Positions 45,627-55,310 of a stretch of DNA of 64,000 nucleotides are shown piece by piece; position 1 is the stretch's first letter; every line of letters begins with the position of its first letter. The notes under the pieces are model-generated. The model had not been told where the DNA came from, made no database searches, and saw only the letters and a program-made list of their open reading frames with translations. Made by a program: the position numbers and the translations under genes. Source of the stretch: Gnetum montanum (lineage: Eukaryota > Streptophyta > Gnetopsida > Gnetales > Gnetaceae); the NCBI GenBank assembly GCA_015680685.1, contig MNCI01004050.1, positions 1,094,718-1,158,717 on the forward strand, read 5' to 3'.

Positions 45627-45767
45627 NNNNNNNNNNNNNNNNNNNNNNNNNNNNNNNNNNNNNNNNNNNNNNNNNNNNNNNNNNNNNNNNNNNNNNNNNN
45701 NNNNNNNNNNNNNNNNNNNNNNNNNNNNNNNNNNNNNNNNNNNNNNNNNNNNNNNNNNNNNNNNNNN
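45627..45767. other. Assembly gap (141 N)
   Basis: A run of N in the leader of element F, between the primer-binding site and the gag start. Confidence 0.99.
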
Positions 45768-45924
45768 TAAATTTGGAATTTTTGAAAATTTTTGAAACTA
45801 AAATAAAGCAGTAAAACTGAAAATAGAGAGGCAAAAATCAAAGACAGTAATAAAAACAATGATAATTTTTTTTTTAAAGAAAAAGAAACATAAAGGAAAA
45901 TAAAGAAAAGATTGAGAAACTGCC

Positions 45925-45942
45925 CTCCTTCTAGCGCCAAAA
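45925..45942 (-). other. Primer-binding site of element F
   Basis: Reverse complement TTGGCGCTAGAAGGAGGG lies four or five bases after the LTR terminus CAACA. The TGGCGC start is common in plant gypsy elements. The tRNA was not assigned. Confidence 0.6.
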
Positions 45943-45945
45943 AGG

Positions 45946-47617
45946 TGTTGATGCGTAAATTTTGGACACGCGAACACCTGTGAAAACTCGTTGTAGGAGG
46001 CTATCGCCTAGGGCGCCTCCCGTATAGGTACGGAAACCTGAGAATAGTCTCAGCTGGAAAGGGCAATGTGACAGAACTTTAATAACAATATTTAAAACAA
46101 AATAAAAGAATAAAAGCTTAGATTTGATGTTGGAAACTTAAAATAATCTGGGCAATTTGCAAAATGATGAATAATTTAAATATTCAAATTTTTATATGTC
46201 CCGCTGTTGCAGATGCAAGCGGAGTGGCGAGCGACGCGGCAGGCAACGGGAGCAGCGATGCAGCAGTAGGCGAGACAGAGGGGCGGCGACAGCAAAGCAA
46301 GGTGCGGCAAGCAGGAAACAGCGACGCGGCAAAGGTAGCACAACGTCAGCGACGGGAGCACAGAGGGTGGTGGCGAGCACAGAGGCCACGTGCAGCAGTG
46401 CGGGGAATGCACAGCAGAAACAGCAACACACGCAACGCAGCAGCGGAGGAGACAGTAACAGGTCGCTGTTTCGCGTGCGGTCGGGGCAGAGAAGAAAAAT
46501 CAGCGACGGTAGCAGCAGAAAACAGCACGGTGGCAGGCAGCGCAGGAGTCAGCGATGCGTGGTGGCAGCGGAGACAGCGCAGCGGGCCACGTGGGAGAGA
46601 CAGCACGGCGATGCAGTAGATACGGGACAGCAAGGCGGCAGGATAGAACAGTAACGCAGCAAGGGCAGGAGAAAACACGGCAGCATGGAGGACAGGAATA
46701 GCAGAATCAACAACCCGGCGTTAACGCGGCTTCAGGCAGTGACGCAGTAGCACAGGAGTGGCAGATGCGGTGAGCGCAAGAGCACAGAAACAGCATCGCA
46801 GGCAGAGAGACTAGCACGGCAGGCAGCGGTGACGCGGAGTGGGAGCAGCGAATGAGGTGGCAGCAGGAGTGCAGAGCGAGGTGGCAGCGGTAGAAACAGC
46901 AACGCAGCAGGCACAGGAGGCGGCGATGCAGTGTGCATGCATCAGCAGGACAGAACAGATCTGGCCTGCGGGAGAAGCGTCGAACAGGTAGCGTTGCACG
47001 GCGGCAGAAGAACAGATGGCACGGCAGCAGACAGACCGATGTGGAGGAAGACAGAGGAAGAACAGCAGCTGCGGACAGCAGCAGAACAGGAAACCGCGGG
47101 CGCTTCTTCTTCAAGTGCGCGACTGAGAGAAGAGTCAGATCTGCATGGACAGGGCAGGATCTGGCCAAGGAGCACCGAACTAGTATGAGCAAGGCCCGAT
47201 CAGCCTACTCGCGAAGCCTCCCTCCCCCCTGAAGGATCTCCTCCCTCCCTATTTTATAGCGGCTGTCGGAGGGAGAAGAAACCTAACCCTAAGTGCAGCC
47301 GCCCTTCCACGTCAACCGCACGAGCCACCTAAAATAAAACACAAGGAAGTAAGGTTTAAGTTCATACTTTATTTTATTTTAAAAGGCACAGGTTGGTTTA
47401 TTTTTATTTTTAAATTTTAGGGGTGGTTGATGTCCTGTTTATTCCTTTAAAATCTATTTTTAAACAGGCTAATGAAGCCTACCAGCACATGGACAATGGC
47501 TATGTGCAACCTCATGGTCTTCTATTTTTTTAATTTTCAAAATTTTATATTTATCGTTATAATTAAATTGGTTCAAACAAGGCCCTATGCCTAGCATGGG
47601 TGAAGTTGGTCACAACA
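45946..47617 (-). repeat. LTR of element F (5' LTR in coding sense)
   Basis: 1672 bp, nearly identical to 39762-41431. TGTTGATGCG to CAACA on plus. The TATA (47251-47259) and telo-box (47279-47292) are as in the partner. Confidence 0.9.
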
Positions 47618-47633
47618 TATGCAATAATATATT

Positions 47634-48015
47634 TGTTGATGCGTAAATTTTTGACACACCAACACTTGTGAAAACTCGTTTTATAAAGGGCTATGTGACA
47701 AGAACAATAATAATAATATTTTAAACAAAATATTGAAAACTTAAATTTAATTTTAAGAGGGTTCTATTATATTTTTAAAAGTATAGTAAAATAATTAAAA
47801 TCAAAATTAAACATTTGTGCAATTTTGTTTTCTTAAAAAAAAAAGTAAACAATACAACAAGAAAATTGAAATTGAATTCAAATTTAACTGATCACCACCT
47901 TTATGTGTTGTCTGTGTTTGAGAGAGAAACCACCGTCAGCCATTGTTTGTGACATTCACTGCTGATTCTTCAGTGGAAGAGAGTCTGTCATCATCTGTTA
48001 TGTCTGTCGTCTGTT
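47634..48015 (-). repeat. Older family-2 LTR (H), left part
   Basis: Starts TGTTGATGCGTAAATTTTTG 12 bases right of the element F target duplication and matches the solo LTR at 53836 (ACAATAATAATAATATTTTAAAC, AAACTTAAATTTAATTTTA). It is lost near 48015, where the hAT end seems to begin, and resumes at about 52087. Confidence 0.65.
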
Positions 48016-51000
48016 ATAACCTATATGCCGGAGATTCGCGATTCGCAAGAAAATCTCGCGAATTCGGGCACGCGTACAGAAGCGTGTAAAATCCAATCCG
48101 CATTGGGTACGTAAATTATAATTTTTTGTCCGATTTTCAACTCTCAACGAAAATATTCATTGTCAATTAAAATCTTACCTATTTTTACTACAAACCGCGT
48201 CCAATCTTACCTGTTTCCTGCAAATTGCATCCGCGTCCAATACCTTTTATTTACAGACGCTCCTCCTATTCCACCTTTTATTTACAGACGCTCCTATTCC
48301 TTTGCCATTGATAGGGATTTGGATGCTTCCACAGACTCTCTAAATGCTTTATTTCTCTTTCAACTCTAAAATTCTTTGCTTCATCTTCACTTTTTTATCT
48401 GCAAGCAGTGACGAAAAAGGCAATGAGCATTTCTCCTGATGAAACTTGCCTTATTAGATTCGGAATTACATCTATCATTCTATACTTTTTATTTTTTTAT
48501 TCATCATCGTCTTTCCTGGGAAACTTGATCGTTTCCTTCCAGCTGAATCTGGACAGAGTATCTCCTTGCAGTGGATTTTAGTGGATTTTCGTATCAATTG
48601 AGTTGCCTATTTTGCTTAGATTTACCTCCTTGATGATCTTTACTTTTCATTTTAGTTTATTTAGATGAGTTTAGAGAAAAGATTTTTATTTAGTGGATTG
48701 GTTTTGTATGTTTATTCATGGGCCATGGCCATCTCATGTTGCATCTCTAGTTCCATATAATGGCCGTGATTCCGGCCAATCATAAATGCACAACCTGTAA
48801 GGGAAGAGAATCAGTTGGTTAGAAAACTGCTGTCAGGCCTCTCTCCCTCTGCAAGTGCAAACAGAATAGTCGAAGCATACACTTGTTCAAAGTTCAAACA
48901 AAATTTCAGCACCATATCCTTCCCAAATCTTTCTGGAGTGAAATATGCAAGAGGCATGAACTCAACCCACAACAACAAATTTGAAAACTCCAAAGACCCG
49001 CCTCTGAATTTCCTGCTATTCCAACTCTATAAAGCGAGCCCATAAGCCCAAAATGTGTTGTGAACTTGTTGAGAGCATTACTAACAGCAGAAGCAGATAG
49101 AGCTATGTGAAAATGGTGGTGGGGAAGGGATTCTTGATGTTAAAATCTGATAAACTTTATTAGCTTATATGCTTGGTATTAGTTTTCTACTTTTATTCTA
49201 TTTGCAGCCATGTCTGTCTTTGAGCAGAATCGTATTTACGTGGACGGCATAAATTTCAAATGCCATGAACGCTGCCATTTTCTATTTTCCGTATCAAGCG
49301 TGTCTCAACATTTAGTGTGGGTCAGGAAGATCATACAATCTTTTCTTTACTATGCATTTAATGTCTGCATTATGCTAAAAATTTCAAATTGTTTCAACTT
49401 TCAAGTATAACGAGATTTTTATTGTTTTGCTTGAACCATTGGCCTTAGTTTCCTTTGGTGTATGCACATGACTTTGATGTGTTATGCTAATGTTTTGATG
49501 TGCAATTTGATGCTGTCAAATATTTACGTAAAAACTACACAAAATTGCAAGTCATGCACAAGGGTAAATTTGTAAAAATGCCAGAAAAAAAATAGTTCAG
49601 ATATGTTTGTCTAGTTGCATAGCAGATTCTTCGATTTCTACTTCCATTGTTTGTCTAGTTACGTAGCATATTCTTCAATTTCTACTTCCATTTACTGCAA
49701 AATAAATGCATGACACTGATTGTGCCACTTCAAAATTTTTTGTTTAGTAACTATGATTTCTCGACACAACTGCATAATTTCTGCACAAAGCGTTCACATG
49801 GTTGTGCCGTGAGTGCATACCATTATTCTCCTCATTCTTGATGTAATTAAAAATATTTTTATATTATTTAAAGCTATGTTTTTTGAGTCTCATGCTTGTT
49901 TGCCAACTGTGAAGCACACTGATATGGTTAGAAGTTAGAACCAATGATCATCGAATATACAGCATTTGCAGCCTTACATTAAGGAGCTGGTAAAGAAGTT
50001 TTTATGCTCTTTCATCTCAATCCCAAGATGTCTCTCATCAATTAGTTCTTCTTTGGCAAGTACTGGCAACCTTGACGCCAAAAAAAAAATTGATTCCATT
50101 TTGGACGGACATTCACACATTGCATATTCATCTCATTATGAAGTTAAAACGCAACGCTATCAAAAGGTTTTAGGAGTCAAGATTCGATTTTAGTGTGATT
50201 GGCAAAAGCATGTACACAGTGCTTATATATAGTGTCATGAAGTTAAATTAATAGTATTAAGCACCTTTTATTATTACAACCCTTACTTACAACGCAACTT
50301 CTTGAACGTTAATTATAATTTTTAGCTCTTTGCTCTCACAAAGATTTTATTGCTTTTCTATGAAAATGTAGCAATATTTTATGTGGCTGGACTTGATTAT
50401 CAAGGGTGAGCCTTACGCCTTGCCTAAACCACTCATCCAAATTATAAAGAAATAGCCTAGCATTTTATAGTAATGTAGACTCTCTTGTTATGCTGATACA
50501 GATACACCTGCATTAAGAGAAATTTATGTAATTTATGAAAATATGTTAACAAAAATTAAAAAAAGGGTTATAGAAATAGATAGCTCTCTTGATTTTTATA
50601 ATGCTTAGTTACTTCCATTGATTCTAAAAAGATGGAATGCTACAAATACCCCATTGCATATGGCTGCATATGCATTAAATATTAAGTGGTATTCTTCAAA
50701 ACATAGACATAAAAATCCAACAAGGCCTTGTGATGATTTTGATGTAAGAACAGGTTCTTTAAAATATGTTAAATGATTATATTCACCTTGTGAAGCTAGC
50801 TTAATTAGAAAAGAATGGCTTCAATTTACTAAAGGATATACAAAAGCATTTAAATGTGAAGATGCTATACTTAATATGGATGGAATAAATGTGAAGATGT
50901 TATACTTAATATGGATGGAATAGCTCAAGAAGATCCAACTGGATGGTGGAGTTTGCATGGTGGAGATACTCCTAGACTTCAAACTTTAGTAGTGAAGCTT

Positions 51001-52086
51001 CTTTCTCAGGTAATATGATCAGTTTTTTCATTAAACATATAACAAATATTAATACGTATTAATTTTCTTAATTAATTTATGAAATGTGATGTTTGAAAAC
51101 TTGAAATAGTGATGTTGTATATGTCATGCATTTTCTAAACACCATGATTAATAGGCTATTAGGTCTTAAGGTTCAAATGAGTTTGTTTATTGATGAAGTA
51201 TTGAATAATTTATAAAATGAATTTTTTAACAATGCAAAAATTTATTCTTGTTTTTATCATTTATGTAGGTTGCATCTTCTTCTGCTGCTGAAAGAAATTG
51301 GTCAACATATTCTTTCATTCATCGGATCAAAAGAAATAGTCTAACTCCAAAAAGAGCTGAAAAATTAGTATCTGTTCATAGCATGATTAGATTGGAAGAA
51401 AGAAAAGAAATAAAATATAGGCAATCACCTACTCTTCGTTGGGATGTTAATCCAGAAGATGATGATGTTCCAATAGTTGATGATAGAGAAAGTTATTCTA
51501 CTGACTTAGTTAATGTTCCTGGAGCAATGAATCTTAATATTGATGATTCAATCCTTGATGAAGATGATTACCATGCAAATGATATTAATGACATAGAACA
51601 AAATGAAGCAGGTTTTACAAATTTACTCTTTAGAGTAGAGCAAGGAGAAAATATAGGCTAAAATTAGAATTTGAACAATGTGACAATTTCTAAGCTTTGG
51701 CAAGAAACTCTTTTGTGATTTAAAAAGAGATAATTTTGTAACATTATCGTGTGTGTGTATATATATATATATATATGATAATGCTAAAATATTTTATAAT
51801 ACACATGAGACTCAATACTTAACGTTTCATTGCAATCTTTTATGCAATTTTTAAGCATTAACAATATTTTGAATTTACATTCTACTTATTTTATATTCTA
51901 CAACGTTTTTTATATGATATATGAGATTTAATTTTTAAAAAAAGTTAATATATTTAAATTTTCTCTATCACGTCTACGAACCGTACCCACTTTTTTTTTG
52001 AGTCACACATACCCAACATGTTCAGAATCACAAATCCTCGATTCCTGGCTTCCACGATTCAGATTCTTTTAATGCATAGATTATAA
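48016..52086 (+). mobile_element. hAT transposon, probably inserted in LTR H
   Basis: The right half encodes a decayed hAT transposase (50503-51661, plus). Both ends carry CGATTC-type subterminal motifs in opposite orientation (AGATTCGCGATTCGC and CTCGCGAATTCGGG near 48031-48070; CTCGATTCC and CACGATTCAGATTC near 52036-52070). Diverged inverted ends TTATAACCTATATGC (48016) and TTATAATCTATGC (reverse of 52073-52085) are also present. No clear 8-bp target duplication was found, so the limits are approximate. The left half has no recognisable transposase. Confidence 0.6.
50503..51661 (+). pseudogene. hAT transposase C-terminal half, two exons
   Basis: Exon 1 (50503-51009) reads ADTDTPALREIYVIYENMLT, KRWNATNTPLHMAAYALNIK, WYSSKHRHKNPTRPCDDFDV, then GWWSLHGGDTPRLQTLVVKL, LSQ. 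A GT-AG intron (51010-51268) follows. Exon 2 (51269-51661) encodes VASSSAAERNWSTYSFIHRI, the hAT dimerisation motif, and an acidic tail. Two in-frame stops and a tandem 35-bp duplication (50852-50886/50887-50921), which shifts the frame, disable exon 1. The BED finger and the first catalytic regions are missing. Confidence 0.82.
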
Positions 52087-53780
52087 TGCAGACAAATAAA
52101 GAAAAAAAACGTTGCTGCCCATCACCTGTTTGTGCAACAGCTCTTGCAAGGAGCAATTGTCTGTGTGTGTTGGGAGAAGAAAAAACTGAAACACGCGCCT
52201 CCACAGGTCCTCAGCTGCTGTTGCTACAGCCGAGCCGTTGTAGGGGAGAGAGACATGCATGCTGTACGTTACCGCCGTTTCTATGACCACGTGCTGTAGA
52301 GGTCACATACGCCGTGTGCATCACTACCAACACGTGCTTTCCTGTTCCTGACAGCGCACTCTGGCCGTCTGTCAGCCAATATCAGGAATAAAAGAAAGAC
52401 TTCAATTACCCACTGCTCAGGCGCTGTCTATGTCCGTTGCTGCGTCTCACGCGCCTGGGTCACTGCTGTACCATCGTTTTTTGACGGGAGGGAAGAACAA
52501 GGCCACTGCAGTTCGCCTGTCACCGTTACCTTTTCTACGCTGCTCACAGGAACAAAGGCTAAGAGATGCATAGCATGTGGTCAGAGAAAACAAAAAGAAT
52601 AAAATAAAATAAAATAAGATAAAATAGCCGCTCCTAATGGACACGCACCATCCAGCCACTACGCGTTTCAAAGAAAAGGTTGGCAACCAGACCATGTTGC
52701 CGGTCCCAGAGATTGCTGTTCCCTGCCATGCACGCCCCCTCCTCTGTCTGTTGATAATAGCAGCCTGCAATGAAACCACCGTAAACTGCCAACAACCGTC
52801 ATTCGTCGTCAGCACTTTCACCTATGCCTGCGTAATGGTAGTACGTTCCCACCAGTAACGCCCACGATGATCTGCTACACAAAGTGTTGTTGATCATTGT
52901 CATTATAATAAATAATGATAAACAAAATTGTTACAGTTGGAATTTGAGGGTTCATTAACAAGCAATGTCAAAAGCTCATTTTTAGTTTTATGACGACTTT
53001 GGAGATGGCATTTTACCCACAAAAGTGGCGAAATCATAGTTTCTTTTGTATATTTCTTGAATGTTTTGAAATCACAAAGGTTTGATTGATTACTGTGAAT
53101 ACTAGATATCACTGTGGATAAATTTACTCCACCACCCAAGTTTTATTGAGAATAATCAACACTCTAAAGTTTAAATCGTGAGTTTGTTACTTTAAATCGT
53201 GAGTTTGTTTATCAAAAGTCAACTCTTGATTCCAAACAAAATTTCGATTTATTATATATATGTTGGAAGCTCTGGTCTTGGCAGTCTTTTAATCAGGATA
53301 AACAACACTGAACTTCATATAGAGCCTTTCTTCTGTGCGGCCCTAATGGCTTGACATCAATGACTGGTCTCACATATACGTCCACTGCGGTTGGGCTATG
53401 GGCTATGAATTAAAAGAATTATGAAACTACTCTATTGGAAAAATAGAGAAAAAAAAGGTATCTTAGATCTCTGGAGCATTGTTTTGTTCAGGGCATGAAC
53501 TATGTTATTTGGCACATTGACATGGGTTTATTAAACTAATACCTCATTGTTCATTGAAGGTATTGATAGAGTTGTAAAGCACCGAGATCAAACTGAGTAT
53601 TGCCACTAACTAAATTTCATTATACATGGCTCGGCATTGATAAAGCCACAAAGCATAATGCAAAAACAACTATTGAAATAATTATATAGAAACTTTAAAG
53701 TTTGACTATATATATATTTATTTATTGAAATTAAAATGATTAATCAAGGCCCCATGCCTAATATGTTTTGGAAGAAATGA
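52087..53780 (-). repeat. Older family-2 LTR (H), right part
   Basis: The segment 52580-52800 aligns with 54131-54320 of the solo LTR (GCATGTGGTCAGAGAAAACA, AATAGCCGCTCCTAATGGAC, CAGCCACTACGCGTTTCAAA, GTTGCCGGTCCC). A terminal-like AAGGCCCCATGCCTAATATG is at 53744. It is GC-richer than its surroundings, as in the LTR of F. The exact right end and target duplication are unclear. Confidence 0.55.
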
Positions 53781-53835
53781 CCCAAGGGAATGGAAGTTTA
53801 GAAAAATAGTGTTAATTTGGTTTCAAATACCCACC

Positions 53836-54891
53836 TATTGATGCGTAAATTTTGGACACTGTGTCTCTCTGAAAGAATTATGTGACAAAACAATAATAAT
53901 AATATTTTAAACACAATATTGAAACTTAAATTTAATTTTAGGAGCATTCTATTATGTTTTGAAAAACATATAAAAATCAAAATTAAACATTTGTGTAATT
54001 TTTGAGTAAAATAAATGACACAAAACAAAAATTCAAATTCATATTAAAATTTGAATTTTAATCGCGCTAGCACCGCTGCTGTTGGGCGTTGGTCTCTGTC
54101 TGTCTGCAGCTTGCAGCAACAAGAGGTTAAAAGATCGATTGCATGTGGCTAGAGAAAATAGAAGAACAAAAATAAAACAGCGGCTGCTAATGGACTGCTG
54201 ATGGACATGCGCTGCCAGCCACTATGCATTTCAAAAAGAAAGATTGGCCCCCAACCCCTGTTGCCAATTCCTGCCTCCCTTTATAGTGGCCCTGCGAGAG
54301 AAACCCTAACCCTAAACCATCATTTGCCGTCAACACGCTGCATCACTATTACAAATGTTTTAACAAATGTTTGTAAATATGTAATTCTTTTAAAAAATAT
54401 ATGAAAAACAACTCATTAGACTTGTACAAATTATGTAGTCATTAGCATATTTTATAATTTAAGGATATGCTATTTTGTTGGCATTTTTCAGGTGGCTTAT
54501 TTTTCTCTTGATTTTATTTCTTTCCTTTTCTAAATGGAATTCCTTTATATCACTTTCTCTCTCCAAGGGGCAATTGGTACCAACAACATAATTGATAGGT
54601 TACATTGAGGTAATCTTTTAGAGGTTGTGCAAAGCATGTGGTGCACTATTTATCATGTGTTGATGTAGTGCTTGCTCATTTAGCAATTGAAATTTATAAT
54701 TTTTATTTTATTTTATTTATGTGTGATTGAGGATCTTGTGTGTATATTTTGCTTTTTACATAAAACCAGTATAGCGTTTGTTGAATTCCTATGAATTTGA
54801 TTTGTGCATTTTGACTACTTTGCAACTATAATTTCCTATATGTGCATTGATAATGGCCCCATGCATAGCATGAGTGAGGTTTACCTCAACA
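53836..54891 (-). repeat. Solo LTR of family 2 at the 5' splice site of a kinase exon
   Basis: 1056 bp, TATTGATGCG to CTCAACA on plus, flanked by the perfect 5-bp duplication CCACC (53831-53835, 54892-54896). It holds AAACCCTAACCCTAA (54301-54315) and a TATA-like TTTATAG (54287-54293). No internal region, so it arose by LTR-LTR recombination. The insertion point is the exon/intron border of the kinase P-loop exon. Confidence 0.88.
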
Positions 54892-54895
54892 CCAC

Positions 54896-55047
54896 CTCCT
54901 TTCTTGCATTGAGGGAGTTCCTATAAAACAGCTGTTTTTTATTCTTTTTATCGCATCATCAGATCCCCTCCGTTTCCCATAAAATATTGTTCCAAAGTTC
55001 CCACATCCAAGTTCTCGCAGTTCTTGAAGATCAGCATTCTTTATTAT
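54896..55047 (-). pseudogene. Kinase locus, P-loop exon; donor site occupied by solo LTR
   Basis: Starts after TTTCCAG. Encodes [50 protein letters not shown]. The glycine loop GCGNFG and the AIK lysine are present. The exon ends in AGGAG followed by GTGG. The GT lies in the CCACC (GGTGG on this strand) target duplication of the solo LTR at 53836-54891. Confidence 0.86.
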
Positions 55048-55138
55048 CTGGAAAGAAATAACTTAGCTGTATTACCGAAACACAAAATACTCTTTACCTA
55101 AATAAAAATAATATTAAGTAACAAATGGACACTGGTAC

Positions 55139-55225
55139 CTGCAAGCCATGAGCTATTGCTTCTGATTCAGCAATGGCAGCATCACTATCAGGTTCGTCCT
55201 TGTCCGAGTATTCAATTTTAGCTTC
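55139..55225 (-). pseudogene. Kinase locus, 87-bp exon before the kinase domain
   Basis: Flanked by AAAG and GTACCA. Encodes EAKIEYSDKDEPDSDAAIAE and SEAIAHGLQ, the conserved acidic linker preceding the kinase domain in this family. The frame is open. Confidence 0.85.
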
Positions 55226-55310
55226 CTTTTATGGAAAACATCAGTCTAGTCAAAACCATTTTATAGAAAGGAGAATATCAATCGCAATTAAGGAGTTCAT
55301 TTATAATTAC

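Larger units (their letters stand above)
39762..47617 (-). mobile_element. Gag-protease LTR element F inside the kinase intron
   Basis: Complete LTR pair (39762-41431, 45946-47617) with TGTTG...CAACA ends and a perfect 5-bp target duplication TATGC (39757-39761, 47618-47622). Coding is on the minus strand, the same sense as the host kinase gene. The 4.5-kb internal region holds gag, an aspartic protease and only the C-terminal tail of integrase. RT, RNase H and the integrase core are absent, so it is non-autonomous. The two LTRs differ at about 3-4% by eye over the first 390 bases, so it is younger than A, B or the other LTRs of its family here. Confidence 0.9.

Noticed and set aside
48811-49045. 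Minus-strand ORF resembling the C-terminal part of a cytochrome P450 (MPLAY, LAEGERPDS)
   Set aside because: The heme-binding FxxGxxxCxG motif cannot be read without several arbitrary frame changes. The resemblance is too short to call.
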